A stretch of DNA of 64,000 bases from Pseudomonas sp. PDM15 (GCF_014851565.1 NZ_JACVAA010000002.1:248001-312000); one strand, 5' to 3'; positions 44,397-54,865 are shown, counted from the first letter of the stretch. The notes: generated by a model not told the origin, from the sequence alone. Numbers and translations: made by a program.

Positions 44397-45752
44397 ATGC
44401 CCTCACTAAAACCGCTCTACGGTGGCATTTTGCTGGCCATAGCCTGTTTTCAGGCGCAGGCCATGACACTCTCGGAAGCCATCCAGAGCACCATCGACAA
44501 TCATCCCGAGCTGCATGCCAGCATGAATGATCGTCTGTCTGCGGATGAGGAAGTGAAAATTGCCAAGGGCGGCTATCTACCTACCGTTGATCTGCTTCTG
44601 GGTTACGGCCGTGAGCAGACCGACAGCCCCAGTACCCGAGCACTGGGTGATCACAATAAGGAAACCCTGACTTATAACGACGCCGAACTGCGCCTGCGGC
44701 AGATGCTGTTCGACGGCTTCAACACGCCCAACGAAGTGGCGCGCACCAAGTCGGTGGTCGACTCCCGTGCCTACTATGTACAAGGCACCTCCGAGAGCCT
44801 GGCCCTGCGTACCGTCGAGGTTTACCTCGAAGTGCTCAAGCGCCGTGAGATGGTGACCCTGGCGCAGAACAACCTGCAGGCCCACCAGCGCATCAATGAC
44901 CAGATCGGCCTGCGCAGCGAGCGCGGCGTTGGCAGTACTGCCGACCTGGACCAATCGGTAGCCCGTCTGGCCCTGGCCGAGAACAACCTCTATACCGAGC
45001 AGGTCAACCTGGCAGACGCCGAAGCCAACTTCTTCAGCGCCACCGGTCGTATGCCGGACGAGCTGGAGCAACCCGCCTCGATCAAGGGCGAGATGCCGGA
45101 AGACGTCAACGTCGCCCGGCAGACGGTGATGGACAACAACCCCTTCCTCAAGTCCGCCCAGGCCGACGTCAACGCCGCCGAGAAACAGTACGAAGTGGCC
45201 AAGGCGCCCTTCTACCCGCGCTTCGACCTCGAACTGGCCACCACCGCCGACGATAACGTGCAAGGCGACGAGGGCCACTACAACACCTGGCGCGCAGCCG
45301 TGGTGATGAACTACAACCTGTTCAACGGCATGCGCGACAAGGCGCGTCTGCAGTCGGCGGCTCACCAGATCAACCAGTCCATGGATATCCGCAACAACGC
45401 CCTGCGCGTGGTCAACGAGAACCTCTCGCTGGCCTGGAACGCCATGGAGAACGCCCGCCTGCAGACGCCCAAGGCCCGCGACTATGCGGACTACACCTCG
45501 CGCGTGCGTGAGGCCTACCAGCAACAGTTCAGCCTCGGCCAGCGCACCCTGCTCGACCTGCTGGACAGTGACAACGAACTCTTCACCGCCAACCGCCGCT
45601 ACACCGAGGTTCGTTACACCGAAGAGTTTTCCATGTACCGCGTCATCGCAGCCATGGGCGAATTGTTGAAGAAACAGAACGTCGTAGTTCCGGTCGAAGC
45701 TGTAGCCCTCACCGAAGTGAAGAGCGAGGCCCGCCTGCCGGAAATGAAGTAG
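44397..45752 (+). CDS. lapE: TolC-family outer membrane protein LapE
   Basis: A 451-residue outer membrane channel of the type I secretion system. A signal peptide ends at QAQA (about residue 21); two OEP repeats follow, with typical stretches TLSEAIQSTIDNHPELHASMNDRLSADEEVKIAKGGYLPTVDL and LRQMLFDGFNTPNEVARTKS, and QFSLGQRTLLDLLDSDNELFTANRRY near the end. ATG 44397 with AAGGAG ten bases before it is chosen over an upstream TTG at 44355. It is first in the lapE-lapB-lapC operon. Confidence 0.92.
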   Translation: MPSLKPLYGGILLAIACFQAQAMTLSEAIQSTIDNHPELHASMNDRLSADEEVKIAKGGYLPTVDLLLGYGREQTDSPSTRALGDHNKETLTYNDAELRLRQMLFDGFNTPNEVARTKSVVDSRAYYVQGTSESLALRTVEVYLEVLKRREMVTLAQNNLQAHQRINDQIGLRSERGVGSTADLDQSVARLALAENNLYTEQVNLADAEANFFSATGRMPDELEQPASIKGEMPEDVNVARQTVMDNNPFLKSAQADVNAAEKQYEVAKAPFYPRFDLELATTADDNVQGDEGHYNTWRAAVVMNYNLFNGMRDKARLQSAAHQINQSMDIRNNALRVVNENLSLAWNAMENARLQTPKARDYADYTSRVREAYQQQFSLGQRTLLDLLDSDNELFTANRRYTEVRYTEEFSMYRVIAAMGELLKKQNVVVPVEAVALTEVKSEARLPEMK

Positions 45753-45812
45753 TCCCGGCGCAGACGTCGCCCGCGCGATAAACGCCGGGCGACTTCTCAG
45801 GAGTAGTGACCT

Positions 45813-47969
45813 TTGACCACCATGGAACGGAGACCTTCCGACGACCAGCGGCAGAGTCATGACGACCCGCTGCTGGACGGACTCCTCATTCTCTGCAACC
45901 TGCATGACTGCTCGGCCAGCCGCGCCAGCCTGACTGCCGGTCTGCCGATGCCCGAACAACGCCTCAGTGCCGAGCTGCTGCCCCGGGCCGCCGCGCGCGC
46001 CGGTCTGCAGGGGCGCATCCTGCGCCGCGAGCTGGGCGCCATCTCGCCGCTCAACCTGCCAGTCCTGTTGCTGCTCAAGGACGGCCGTAGCGCCGTGCTG
46101 CGCAAGATGGGCCCGAAGAACCAGATGCAGATCCTGCCCTGCGAGGCCGATGGCGGCGAGCAGTGGGTCAACCGCGATCACCTGGCGCTGGAATACAGCG
46201 GCCAGGCCTTCTTCGCCAAGCCGCAGCACGAACTGGAAGACTCCCGCACGCCGCTGGTGCCACGGGTCGAGGCCTGGTTCCGCGACACGCTGAAACTGTC
46301 GCGCTGGCTCTACACCGACGCCGTCCTGGCCAGCCTGCTGATCAACCTGCTGGGGCTGATGGTCCCGCTCTTCGTCATGCAGACCTACGACCGGGTAGTG
46401 CCCAACCAGGCCATATCCACACTCTGGGTACTGGTCATCGGCCTGTTCATCGGCACCGGCTTCGAACTGCTGCTGCGCGTGCTGCGCGCCTACCTGCTGG
46501 ACGTGGCCGGCAAGAAGACCGACGTGGTGCTGTCCGCCACCCTGTTCGAACGCATCACCGGCATGTCGATGACGGCCAGACCCACCACGATCGGCGGCTT
46601 CGCGCAGAGCATCCATGACTTCCAGGGCCTGCGCGAATTCCTCACCGCGGTGACCCTGACCAGTCTGATCGACCTGCCCTTCGCGCTGCTGATGATCCTG
46701 GTCATCGGCCTGCTGGGCGGCTGGCTGGTGGTGATCCCGCTGCTGGCTTTCCCCATCACCGCGGTGTTCGCTCTGATCATCCAGGCGCGCCTGCGCGATA
46801 CAGTGCAGAAGAGCCTGACCCTGGGCGCCGAACGCCAGGCCCTGCTGATCGAGACCCTCGGCGGCCTGGAAACGCTCAAGGCCTGCAGCGCCGAGAGCGA
46901 ACGCCAGCATCGCTGGGAAAAGACCCACGGCGCCCTCACCCGCCTGGACAGCCATGCGCGCTTCCTCGCCTCCCTGGCCACCAACGGCACCATGTTCCTG
47001 CAGCAGTTCGCCGGCATGGCCACCATCGTTGCCGGGGTCTACATCATCATCGCCGGCAATCTCAGCGTCGGCGCCCTGGTGGCCAGCTACATGCTCGGCA
47101 GCCGTGTACTGGCGCCGCTTGGGCAGATCGCCGGGCTGATCACCCGTTACCAGCAGGCGCGCCTGACCATGACCAGCACCGACGCGCTGATGGCCCTGCC
47201 GCAGGAGCGCCAGGCCAACCAGCGGCCGCTGGAGCGCACCCACCTCAAGGGCGCGCTGGACCTGCGCCAGATCAGCTTCAGCTACCCCGGCCAGGACACC
47301 CCGGCACTGAGCAAGGTCAGCCTGCACATGGCCGCAGGCGAACGGGTCGGCATCATCGGTCGCAGCGGCTCGGGCAAGAGCACCCTGGCGCGCCTGGTGA
47401 TGAACTTCTACACCCCGAGCGAGGGGCAGATCCTGCTCGACAACCTCGACCTGCGCCAGCTGGACGTGGCCGACCTGCGCCACCAGATCGGCTATGTCGC
47501 CCATGACCTGCCGCTGCTGGCCGGCAGCCTGCGTGACAACCTCACCCTCGGCGCACGCTACGTCAGCGACGCGCGCATGCTCGAAGTGGCGGAACTGACC
47601 GGCGTCACCGACCTGGCCCGGCAACACCCCCAAGGCTTCGATCGCCCGGTGGGCGAGCGCGGCCAGCTGCTGTCCGGCGGCCAGCGCCAGGCGGTGCTGT
47701 TGGCCCGCGCGCTGCTGCTCGACCCGCCGATCCTGCTGCTGGACGAACCCACCAGCGCCATGGACAACACCAGCGAAGACATTCTGCGCAACCGTTTGCA
47801 GACCTGGTCCCAGGGCAAGACCCTGCTGCTGATCACCCACCGCAGCTCGATGCTCAGCCTGGTCGATCGCCTGATCGTGCTGGACTACGGCCACGTGGTG
47901 GCGGACGGGCCCAAGGAAGCGGTGATCGATGCCCTGCGTCGCGGCCGCGTCGGCCCGGCAGCGGTTTAG
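45813..47969 (+). CDS. lapB: Type I secretion ABC transporter LapB
   Basis: A 718-residue fused permease-ATPase. Residues ~20-140 are a C39-peptidase-like domain lacking the catalytic cysteine, which in this family recognises the substrate rather than cutting it. Six membrane helices follow (~165-430), then the ATPase: Walker A GRSGSGKST (~515-523), signature LLSGGQRQ, Walker B ILLLDEPTSAMD. TTG 45813 is chosen because AGGAG lies nine bases upstream; ATG 45822 is too far from it. It should export the adhesin using LapC and LapE. Confidence 0.92.
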   Translation: MTTMERRPSDDQRQSHDDPLLDGLLILCNLHDCSASRASLTAGLPMPEQRLSAELLPRAAARAGLQGRILRRELGAISPLNLPVLLLLKDGRSAVLRKMGPKNQMQILPCEADGGEQWVNRDHLALEYSGQAFFAKPQHELEDSRTPLVPRVEAWFRDTLKLSRWLYTDAVLASLLINLLGLMVPLFVMQTYDRVVPNQAISTLWVLVIGLFIGTGFELLLRVLRAYLLDVAGKKTDVVLSATLFERITGMSMTARPTTIGGFAQSIHDFQGLREFLTAVTLTSLIDLPFALLMILVIGLLGGWLVVIPLLAFPITAVFALIIQARLRDTVQKSLTLGAERQALLIETLGGLETLKACSAESERQHRWEKTHGALTRLDSHARFLASLATNGTMFLQQFAGMATIVAGVYIIIAGNLSVGALVASYMLGSRVLAPLGQIAGLITRYQQARLTMTSTDALMALPQERQANQRPLERTHLKGALDLRQISFSYPGQDTPALSKVSLHMAAGERVGIIGRSGSGKSTLARLVMNFYTPSEGQILLDNLDLRQLDVADLRHQIGYVAHDLPLLAGSLRDNLTLGARYVSDARMLEVAELTGVTDLARQHPQGFDRPVGERGQLLSGGQRQAVLLARALLLDPPILLLDEPTSAMDNTSEDILRNRLQTWSQGKTLLLITHRSSMLSLVDRLIVLDYGHVVADGPKEAVIDALRRGRVGPAAV

Positions 47970-47981
47970 CGGAGGTATGGC

Positions 47982-49340
47982 GTGGAACTGACCCAATCGC
48001 TGCGCGACTACTTCGGCAGCCTGCAACGCAAGAAGCAGGACACCGAGTTCATGCCCGAGGTGGACGGCGCCATTCTGGAGGATTCGCCCTGGCTGGCGCG
48101 GGCCACCGTGTGGTCGGTCAGCGCTTGCCTGATCGTAGCGCTGATCTGGGCCAAGTTCGCCGTGCTGGAGGAAGTCACCACCGGCGAAGGCAAGGCCATT
48201 CCCTCGAGCAAGGTGCAGGTCATCCAGAACCTGGAAGGCGGCATCGTCACCGAGATCTTCGTGCGTGAAGGCCAGGTGGTGAACAAAGGTGATGTGCTGC
48301 TGCGCCTGGACGCCACCCGCTTCATCTCCAACAAGGGCGAGACCGAGGCCGATCGCCTGGCCCTGCTGGCCCGCGTCGAGCGCCTCAGCGCCGAGGCCGA
48401 GGGCCGGCCATTGGCGCTGGCGGACGAACTGGTCAAGGAAGCGCCACAGTTGGTCGAGGACGAGATGGCCCTGTACCGCTCGCGCCAGCAGCGCCTGGAA
48501 AGCGAGCAGAACACCCTCAAGGAACAGCTGCGGCAGAAGACCCAGGAGCTGGCCGAATTCCGCGCCAAGGCCCAGCAGTACCGCTCCAGCCTGGGCCTGG
48601 TGCAGCAGGAGTTGAGCATGTCGCAGCCGCTGGTGGCCGCCGGCGCCATTTCCGAAGTGGAAATCCTCCGCCTGCGCCGCAGCGCCGTGGAGATGCGTGG
48701 CTCGCTGGAGGCCACCAACCTGGCCATTCCCAGGGCCGAGTCGGCCATGCAGGAGATCGAGAGCAAGCTCAACGAGTCGACCCTGACCTTCCGCACCGAG
48801 GCCCTGAAGGAGCTCAACGAAGTCCGCACCGAGCTGAAGAAGATCACCTCCACCAGCGTCGCCATCCAGGACCGGGTCAGCCGTACCACGGTGAACTCGC
48901 CGGTGTACGGGGTGATCAAGCTGCTCAAGGTCAACACCATCGGCGGCGTGGTGCAGCCCGGCGATCCCATGGTCGAGGTGGTACCGCTGGAAGACAACCT
49001 GCTGATCGAAGCACGCATCCGCCCGCAGGACGTAGCCTTCCTGCATCCCGGGCAGAAGGCCATGGTCAAATTCACCGCCTATGACTACACCATCTACGGC
49101 GGGCTCAAGGCCAAGCTGGAGCTGATCAGCGCCGACACCATCACCGACGAGGAAGGCAACAGCTTCTATCTGATCCAGGTGCGCACCGACAAAAGCCACC
49201 TGGGCAACGACGATCACCCGCTGCTGATCATTCCCGGCATGGTCGCCACGGTGGACATCGTCACCGGCGAGAAGAGCGTGCTGGACTACCTGCTCAAGCC
49301 GGTACTCAAGGCGCGCTCCGAGGCGATGCGCGAGCGCTAG
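47982..49340 (+). CDS. lapC: HlyD-family membrane fusion protein LapC
   Basis: A 452-residue periplasmic adaptor. One membrane helix (residues ~35-55, [22 protein letters not shown]), a lipoyl/barrel half ([41 protein letters not shown]), a long coiled-coil hairpin (~110-280) and the HlyD C-terminal signature ([43 protein letters not shown]). The GTG start at 47982 lies 12 bases after the stop of lapB and has GGAGG before it. It bridges LapB and LapE. Its end overlaps the stop of the convergent soxR. Confidence 0.92.
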   Translation: MELTQSLRDYFGSLQRKKQDTEFMPEVDGAILEDSPWLARATVWSVSACLIVALIWAKFAVLEEVTTGEGKAIPSSKVQVIQNLEGGIVTEIFVREGQVVNKGDVLLRLDATRFISNKGETEADRLALLARVERLSAEAEGRPLALADELVKEAPQLVEDEMALYRSRQQRLESEQNTLKEQLRQKTQELAEFRAKAQQYRSSLGLVQQELSMSQPLVAAGAISEVEILRLRRSAVEMRGSLEATNLAIPRAESAMQEIESKLNESTLTFRTEALKELNEVRTELKKITSTSVAIQDRVSRTTVNSPVYGVIKLLKVNTIGGVVQPGDPMVEVVPLEDNLLIEARIRPQDVAFLHPGQKAMVKFTAYDYTIYGGLKAKLELISADTITDEEGNSFYLIQVRTDKSHLGNDDHPLLIIPGMVATVDIVTGEKSVLDYLLKPVLKARSEAMRER

Positions 49341-49792
49341 TCGGGCGCTTGCCAGTGCGCGCCGGGCCCTTCCGCCGCCAGCTGGTCGCCCGGGTTGCGT
49401 AGCGGGCAGGCTTCCAGCGACAGGCAGCCACAGCCGATGCAGCCATCCAGCTGATCACGCAGCATCTGCAGCTTGGCGATCCGCTGATCCAGATCCTCGC
49501 GCCAACGTGCCGACAATCCCGCCCAGTCTGCCGCCATCGGATTGCGTCCCTGGGGCAGCTCGCTCAGCGCAGCCGCAATCTCCGCCAACGGGATGCCCAC
49601 CCGCTGCGCCACCTTGATCACTGCCACCCGGCGCAGGGTCTCGCGCGGGTAGCGCCGCTGGTTACCGGCATTGCGGTTGCTGGCGATCAGACCCTTGGTC
49701 TCGTAGAAATGCAGGGCCGATACCGCGACGCCGCTGCGCCTGGCCAGCTCGCCAACACTCAGGTCGCGCGGTGGTTGTGAAGGCTTGTTCAT
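49337..49792 (-). CDS. soxR: Redox-sensing regulator SoxR
   Basis: A 151-residue MerR-family activator with a [2Fe-2S] cluster. The N-terminal helix-turn-helix is [26 protein letters not shown], followed by the family stretch [24 protein letters not shown]. The cluster cysteines read [12 protein letters not shown] (CX2CXCX5C, residues ~118-129). In pseudomonads SoxR responds to redox-cycling compounds such as phenazines. ATG 49790-49792 is used as the family start. A SoxR box lies in the divergent promoter to the ABM-domain gene. Confidence 0.95.
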   Translation of the reverse strand: MNKPSQPPRDLSVGELARRSGVAVSALHFYETKGLIASNRNAGNQRRYPRETLRRVAVIKVAQRVGIPLAEIAAALSELPQGRNPMAADWAGLSARWREDLDQRIAKLQMLRDQLDGCIGCGCLSLEACPLRNPGDQLAAEGPGAHWQAPD

Positions 49793-49801
49793 GGCTCTTG
49801 A

Positions 49802-49819
49802 CCTCAAGCTAAGTTGAGG
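49802..49819 (+). promoter_or_regulatory. SoxR box in a MerR-type promoter
   Basis: CCTCAAGCTAAGTTGAGG matches the SoxR palindrome. It lies inside the 19-base spacer between TTGACC (49798-49803) and TACCCT (49823-49828), the over-long spacing that MerR-type activators need, pointing rightward to the ABM-domain gene; it also overlaps the soxR promoter. Confidence 0.9.
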
Positions 49820-49866
49820 TTTTACCCTCGCCCGGTGTTCGAGTTCAAGCCCAGGAAGCCAATGCC

Positions 49867-50223
49867 ATGCTCATGCCCAGTGCCCATAGCGAAATTGCAG
49901 ACGACAACCACCAGGCCCGCTTCGCCCTGCTGATCGATATCGAAGTGAACAGCGCGCACCGCGCGGAGATCATCCAGCGCTTCCACGACTACCTGCAGCA
50001 ACTGCGCCAGCTGTTCCAGGACGGCAGCGGTTACCTGGGCGCGGAGCTGCATGCCAGCGGCGAGCACCACCTGCTCGGCCGCCTGCACTGGCGCCGCCGC
50101 GAGGACTGGGAAGCCGCCTGGGATTGCCAGCGCACCCGCAACCAGCTGTTCGCCGACAGCCTGCTGCACCTGGGCGCCCGGAGCATCCAGTTCGACAGCG
50201 TGCTGCTCGACGAGAATCGCTGA
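49867..50223 (+). CDS. Antibiotic-biosynthesis-monooxygenase (ABM) fold protein, SoxR target
   Basis: A 118-residue protein with a dimeric alpha/beta-barrel fold sequence: [46 protein letters not shown] and [22 protein letters not shown] proteins act as small cofactor-free monooxygenases or quinol oxidases. It is transcribed from the SoxR-box promoter, as is its apparent P. aeruginosa counterpart (PA2274, from memory), so it probably detoxifies redox-active compounds. It is convergent with the DTW gene, four bases away. Confidence 0.8.
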   Translation: MLMPSAHSEIADDNHQARFALLIDIEVNSAHRAEIIQRFHDYLQQLRQLFQDGSGYLGAELHASGEHHLLGRLHWRRREDWEAAWDCQRTRNQLFADSLLHLGARSIQFDSVLLDENR

Positions 50224-50227
50224 AGCG

Positions 50228-50818
50228 CTAGCCGCCGTGGTAGCGCTGGTAGGTATCGGCGCCCATCGCGGCGATCTGCCCTTCGATCAGTGCCTCGAAT
50301 GGCCGCAACAGTTCGTCGAAGCGCTGCGGCGCCTCCTGCAGATCGAGGGCCATGGCGATTGCCTCGATGGTCGCCAGCGCGCCCTCGGCGGGCGCCTTGC
50401 GCAGGCGGTAGCGCGAGCTCAGGCCTGATGGCAGACACACGCGCGGCAACTCGGCCAGCCAGGAATTGAGGTGCAGCAGCTTGCGTGCCTTGCGCCAGGT
50501 GCCGTCGGGCACCACCAGCAACAGCGGACGATCGTCGCTTGGCAGCGGCGCCAGCGGCAGCGCTTGCGCGGTTTCGCCGGGGAACAGCAGGCAGGCGCGA
50601 TAGGCCGGGTCCAGCTGCAGGCCGGCGAAGTTCTCACCCACCAGCAGCTCGGCATTTTCCAGGCCCAGGGCGGCCAGGCGTGCGGTGTTCAGCGCGTGGC
50701 CGACCTCATCCGGGTGCTGCAGAATCAGCACCCGCGTGCGGCTCGGCAGGCGTGGGATCAGATGACAGAGACAGTGGCTCTGCGGGCGGGCACAGCGTTC
50801 GCAGCGCACTCGGGACAT
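50228..50818 (-). CDS. tapT: DTW-domain tRNA-uridine aminocarboxypropyltransferase
   Basis: A 196-residue enzyme of the TapT (YfiP) family, which transfers the 3-amino-3-carboxypropyl group of SAM to uridine 47 of tRNAs (acp3U). An N-terminal zinc-like cysteine cluster CERCARPQSHCLCHLIPRL (residues ~5-23) is followed by VLILQHPDEVGHALNTARLAALGLENAELLVGENF and the DTW motif in its variant form VPDGTWRKARKL, then LPSGLSSRYRLRKAPAEGALATIEAIAMAL. It stands alone between the SoxR-controlled gene and aer. Confidence 0.9.
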   Translation of the reverse strand: MSRVRCERCARPQSHCLCHLIPRLPSRTRVLILQHPDEVGHALNTARLAALGLENAELLVGENFAGLQLDPAYRACLLFPGETAQALPLAPLPSDDRPLLLVVPDGTWRKARKLLHLNSWLAELPRVCLPSGLSSRYRLRKAPAEGALATIEAIAMALDLQEAPQRFDELLRPFEALIEGQIAAMGADTYQRYHGG

Positions 50819-50895
50819 GGCGGGTTCCTCCGGCCGCGCAGTGTGCCACAGCGACCGGAGCCACGCCGCCAGCAGGACGCTGGCGGCGCACTACG

Positions 50896-52461
50896 CTAGT
50901 GGTTGAAACGCTCGGCCAGGCTGTGCAGGTAGGCGGCCATCTGCTCCAGCTCCTGGCTGATGCCGACACTCTGCTGGGCCTGCCCGGCACTGTGGTCGGA
51001 GAGCTGGGCGATGCGGGTGATCTGCCGGCTGATGTCCTCCGCCACATGGCTCTGCTGCTCGGACGCGGTGGCCATCTGCTGACTCATTCCGGTGATGCGC
51101 GTCACCGCCTGGCTGATGCCGTCCAGCGCCTCACGCACCGCCTCGACGCTGCGCACGCTGTCGCGGGAGATCTCCTCACCACGGCTGGCGGTGTTCACCG
51201 CCTTGTCCGCGCCGCTGCGCAGGGACGAGATGATCTGGTGGATCTGCTCGGTGGACTCGCGGGTGCGCCCGGCCAAGGCGCGCACCTCGTCGGCCACCAC
51301 GGCGAAACCGCGGCCCTGCTCGCCCGCCCTCGCTGCCTCGATGGCGGCGTTGAGCGCCAGCAGGTTGGTCTGTTCGGCGATGGAGGTGATCACATCGGCC
51401 ACGCTGCCGATGGACTGGGTCGATTCGGCCAGCTCGTTCACCGCCTGACCGATCTCCTGCACCGCACCGGCCATCTGCTGCATGGCCTGCAGGCTGCCAC
51501 CGGCCAGATCGCGCCCATGCAGGGCCAGGCGGTCGGCCTCTTCCGCCGCATGCGAGGTGTTCTGCACGTTGTGCGCGACTTCCTGGATAGTCGAGGCCAT
51601 CTGGTTGATCGCGGTGGCCGACTGGTCTGTCTCGCTACGCTGCTGCTCCAGAAGCTCGGCCCCGGAGCGCGACAGTTCGGCGGATTGCGCGGCACGCTTG
51701 CGCACGCTCTCGCCAGCATCTTCCAGGCGAGTCAGCGCCGTTTGCAGGCGTGCCTCCTCACTGATCATCGCCATGTCGAGCAACGCCTGGGCACCGCGGC
51801 TGTCGCTGTAGGTCAGGGCCACCAGGGCGCTGGTGAAGGCCTTGGGATGCTCGGCCAGAGTGCGGCGAATCATCTGCCGCTTGCTGTACAGCTGGAAGGA
51901 ACCGAGGCCGAACATCACCGCAGCGATGAAGCCCAGCAGCCAGGGCCCGTTGAGGAACGCATGGCCGGCGAGTATGACCAGGGTAGCGATGATCAGCGGC
52001 CAGCTGCGCAGGATGTCGTAGGTCCAGTATTCGATCCGCGACACCGGCGGCTTGCCGGCCCGCAGGCGTGCGTACAACGCTTCGGCGCGGCGCTTCTGCG
52101 CCTCGCTGGGCACCGAGCGTACCGACTCGTAGCCGGCCATTTTGCCGTTTTCGTAGATGGGCGTGACGTAAGCGCTGACCCAGTAGTGATCGCCGTTCTT
52201 GCAGCGATTCTTGACGATGCCCATCCACGGCTTGCCCAGCTTGATGGTCTCCCACATGTGGGCGAAGACTCCGGGCGGCATGTCCGGATGGCGCACCAGG
52301 TTGTGCGGCTGGCCGATCAGCTCTTCACGGCTGAAGCCGCTGATCTCGACGAAGGCGTCGTTGACGTAGGTGATCTTGCTGCTGAGGTCGGTAGTGGAAA
52401 TCAGGCGATCGGCATCGGTAAAGGTGCGCTCACGCTGGGTCACGGGAAGGTTCTGACGCAT
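50896..52461 (-). CDS. aer: Aerotaxis receptor Aer (PAS methyl-accepting protein)
   Basis: A 521-residue energy/redox taxis transducer. An N-terminal PAS domain (residues ~15-115) starts [51 protein letters not shown], typical of FAD-binding Aer; two adjacent hydrophobic helices (~155-200) anchor it without a periplasmic domain; the C-terminal half is the signalling domain with the conserved tip [38 protein letters not shown] 52459-52461 gives the family length; an upstream extension of 32 codons is rejected. A palindrome lies about 120 bases upstream. Confidence 0.93.
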   Translation of the reverse strand: MRQNLPVTQRERTFTDADRLISTTDLSSKITYVNDAFVEISGFSREELIGQPHNLVRHPDMPPGVFAHMWETIKLGKPWMGIVKNRCKNGDHYWVSAYVTPIYENGKMAGYESVRSVPSEAQKRRAEALYARLRAGKPPVSRIEYWTYDILRSWPLIIATLVILAGHAFLNGPWLLGFIAAVMFGLGSFQLYSKRQMIRRTLAEHPKAFTSALVALTYSDSRGAQALLDMAMISEEARLQTALTRLEDAGESVRKRAAQSAELSRSGAELLEQQRSETDQSATAINQMASTIQEVAHNVQNTSHAAEEADRLALHGRDLAGGSLQAMQQMAGAVQEIGQAVNELAESTQSIGSVADVITSIAEQTNLLALNAAIEAARAGEQGRGFAVVADEVRALAGRTRESTEQIHQIISSLRSGADKAVNTASRGEEISRDSVRSVEAVREALDGISQAVTRITGMSQQMATASEQQSHVAEDISRQITRIAQLSDHSAGQAQQSVGISQELEQMAAYLHSLAERFNH

Positions 52462-52579
52462 ATGCGCACCGTCCTTGGGAAATGTGGGGAGACTTCCTGG
52501 CCTTGCACCATTGGTTCTAGCACAGCCGTACCAAACCGGCATTTGGCCAGCATCCACCTCACATTTCCCTGACGAACGG

Positions 52580-52596
52580 TAGGGGATTACTCCCTA
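52580..52596. promoter_or_regulatory. Palindrome upstream of aer
   Basis: TAGGG-GATTACT-CCCTA in the gap between aceK and aer. No FNR/ANR-type TTGAT-N4-ATCAA site was found in this gap by eye. Confidence 0.25.
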
Positions 52597-52613
52597 GGCG
52601 GCACGCCGCCCAT

Positions 52614-54341
52614 TCATGCGATCAGGTCGGCCTTGCGCCGATAGGGGAACACGTCGATGACCTTTCCGGCACGGATCGCGTTCTGCAGTCCCTTCCAGTA
52701 GTCGGCCTCGTAGAGATCGCCATGCAACTGGCTGAACAGCCGGCGCTGGCCGATATCGACGAACAGGAAGCGCGGGAATTCCTCGGGGAACACATCGTTC
52801 GGCCCCACCGAATACCAGGGCTCGCTGGACATTTCGTCCTCCTCGTAGCGCGGCGGCGGGATGCGACGGAAATTCACCTCGGTCAGGTAGCTGATCTCGT
52901 CGTAGTCGTAGAACACCACGCGGCCGTGGCGGGTGACGCCGAAGTTCTTCAACAGCATGTCGCCGGGGAAGATATTGGCGGCGGCCAGCTGCTTGATGGC
53001 CAGGCCGTAGTCCTCCAGCGCCTCCTTCACCTGGGCCTCGTTGGCGTGCTCCAGGTAGATGTTCAGCGGGGTCATGCGCCGTTCGGTCCAGCAGTGGCGG
53101 ATCAGCACGGTATCGCCGTTCTCGACTTCCACGGTGGACGGTGCCACTTCCAGCAGCTCGGCCAGGCATTCCGGATCGAACTTGGACAGCGGGAAGCGGA
53201 AGTCGGAGAACTCCTGGGTATCGGCCATGCGCCCGACCCGGTCGACGCTCTTCACCAGGCGGTACTTCTCGATCACCGTGCTGCGGTCGACGTTCTTCGA
53301 CGGCGAGAAGCGATCCTTGATGATCTTGAACACGGTGTTGAAGCCCGGCAGGGTGAACACGCTCATCACCATGCCGCGCACGCCGGGGGCCATGATGAAT
53401 TTGTCGTCGCTGCCGGCCAGATGGTTGATCAGCGCCCGGTAGAACTCCGACTTGCCGTGCTTGTAGAAGCCGATCGAGGTGTACAGCTCGGCGATGTGCT
53501 TGCCCGGCAGGATGCGCTTGAGGAAGCCGATGAACTCCGCCGGAATCTCCACCCGCACCATGAAATAGGAACGGGTGAAGGAGAAGATGATCGAGACTTC
53601 CGCCTCGTCAGTGATCAGGGTATCGACCAGCACGCCCTGCCCTTCGCGGTGCAGCAGCGGGAACACCAGCGGCCACTGTTCGTCCGGGGTGAAGATGCGC
53701 CCCACCAGGTAGGCGCCCTTGTTGCGGTACAGGGTCGAGGAAAACAGCTCAATGGTCAGGTCCTGGTCCTTGCACACCCAGTCCGGCAGATTGCTGCGCA
53801 GCTGCTGTTCGAGCTTGGCTAGGTCGCGGTCCAGGTCCTCGAACGGGGCGTTGTAGCTGTAGTCGGTGAATATCTGCCGCAGGGCCTGGTTGAGGTCGCC
53901 GCGCGGCTGGTAGCTGCGGGTCTGCGGCGTGCGCTCGTGGGGGCGCAGCGAGGGCCGGGTGGTGTGGATGAACATGCAGCCGTCGCTGATCTGGTCATGG
54001 CTGAACAGGCCGCAGAAGATCGAGTTGTACCAGGTCTCGGCCAGCTCATCGTCGTTGCGCAGGTCGATCAGGCCGATATAGGCGCTCTTGGCCAGCGGCC
54101 ACAGATCGATGTCCAGCAGCTGCTCGTCGGCGAAGGTCGTGCGCAGGCGCCCGGTGACTTCCGCCACCTTCTCCTCGTAGAGGTTGATGCGCGCTGCCGA
54201 GGCGAGCTGCGCCTCCTGCCACTGGGCCTGTTCGAAGCGGGCGCGGGCGCCGTTGGTGATCTCGCGGAAGTGCGCGCGATAGTCGTCGAAACCGTCGAGG
54301 ATCAATCGGGCGATATCGGCGGCCGGCCGTTGCTGCGACAT
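52614..54341 (-). CDS. aceK: Isocitrate dehydrogenase kinase/phosphatase AceK
   Basis: A 575-residue bifunctional enzyme that phosphorylates and dephosphorylates isocitrate dehydrogenase, steering carbon between the TCA cycle and the glyoxylate shunt on acetate. Features: the regulatory N-terminal half ([16 protein letters not shown]...[21 protein letters not shown]) and the kinase-like C-terminal half with the ATP loop [26 protein letters not shown] and [30 protein letters not shown] 54339-54341 is the family start. It is not linked to aceA or aceB here, as usual for pseudomonads. Confidence 0.96.
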   Translation of the reverse strand: MSQQRPAADIARLILDGFDDYRAHFREITNGARARFEQAQWQEAQLASAARINLYEEKVAEVTGRLRTTFADEQLLDIDLWPLAKSAYIGLIDLRNDDELAETWYNSIFCGLFSHDQISDGCMFIHTTRPSLRPHERTPQTRSYQPRGDLNQALRQIFTDYSYNAPFEDLDRDLAKLEQQLRSNLPDWVCKDQDLTIELFSSTLYRNKGAYLVGRIFTPDEQWPLVFPLLHREGQGVLVDTLITDEAEVSIIFSFTRSYFMVRVEIPAEFIGFLKRILPGKHIAELYTSIGFYKHGKSEFYRALINHLAGSDDKFIMAPGVRGMVMSVFTLPGFNTVFKIIKDRFSPSKNVDRSTVIEKYRLVKSVDRVGRMADTQEFSDFRFPLSKFDPECLAELLEVAPSTVEVENGDTVLIRHCWTERRMTPLNIYLEHANEAQVKEALEDYGLAIKQLAAANIFPGDMLLKNFGVTRHGRVVFYDYDEISYLTEVNFRRIPPPRYEEDEMSSEPWYSVGPNDVFPEEFPRFLFVDIGQRRLFSQLHGDLYEADYWKGLQNAIRAGKVIDVFPYRRKADLIA

Positions 54342-54445
54342 GGGAAAGCCTCTGCTGCATGTGCGGAACCGCGAGCTTAGCCACAGCTGGCGCCGAGGAA
54401 AAGCCGCAGCGTCCAAGAGTCCGGGTGGTCAGATTGCGAACGGGC

Positions 54446-54478
54446 AAAAAAGAGGCGATGCCGGGGTGGACATCGCCT
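54446..54478 (-). terminator. Intrinsic terminator, leftward
   Basis: Perfect stem AGGCGATG/CATCGCCT with a ten-base loop; on the minus strand it ends in TTTTTTGCCC. It lies 26 bases beyond the end of the small frame at 54505-54687 and upstream of aceK, which implies a leftward transcript ends here. Confidence 0.7.
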
Positions 54479-54504
54479 AAAGGCTCTCGGGTCGAGCAGA
54501 ACGG

Positions 54505-54687
54505 TCAGATCAGTGCGGGCTGGCTGCCGGCGTGATCGAAAATGCGGGCGTCATCGGTGCAGGAGAAAATGCTGCGAACGGCTAAACCAAGGGAGGCAGG
54601 AAGACTGGGCAGGCAGTGGCTGGCGCCATGCCGCAGCAGCAGGGCTTCGGCTTGGCGGGGCGCAGAGACGCGCGATGGGTTCGACAT
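54505..54687 (-). CDS. Possible small protein of 60 residues, unknown
   Basis: A short frame starting ATG 54685-54687 (MSNPSRVSAPRQAEALLLRHGASHCLPSLPAS). It has no strong ribosome-binding site and no motif I recognise. Support is indirect: a good leftward terminator ends just beyond it and no other gene explains that terminator in the 524-base gap between aceK and dctA. It might instead be a non-coding transcript. Confidence 0.4.
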   Translation of the reverse strand: MSNPSRVSAPRQAEALLLRHGASHCLPSLPASLGLAVRSIFSCTDDARIFDHAGSQPALI

Positions 54688-54799
54688 GGCATCCGTTCCA
54701 GAGTCGTTACGCAGGCGGCATTTATGCCCTGCGCCGCCCCGCTTGGCTCGCGCCATGTCACCAGGCTGTGAAGCCGATCAAACAAATGTTCACTGAAAT

Positions 54800-54855
54800 A
54801 AAAAAAGCCCGCCGGGAGGGGCGGGCCAGGAGAGACCGCCCGCAAAGCGGGCGGT
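54800..54855 (-). terminator. Double hairpin terminator after dctA
   Basis: Two stems: ACCGCCCGC/GCGGGCGGT (54835-54855) then GCCCGCC/GGCGGGC (54807-54826), the second followed on the minus strand by TTTTTTT. Eleven bases beyond the dctA stop. Confidence 0.85.
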
Positions 54856-54865
54856 GAGAAAGCGA

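Noticed and set aside
44577..49217. Open frame of over 1500 codons on the minus strand opposite lapE-lapB-lapC
   Set aside because: Spans three well-defined genes on the other strand; composition is that of a GC-rich antisense frame and no motif appears.
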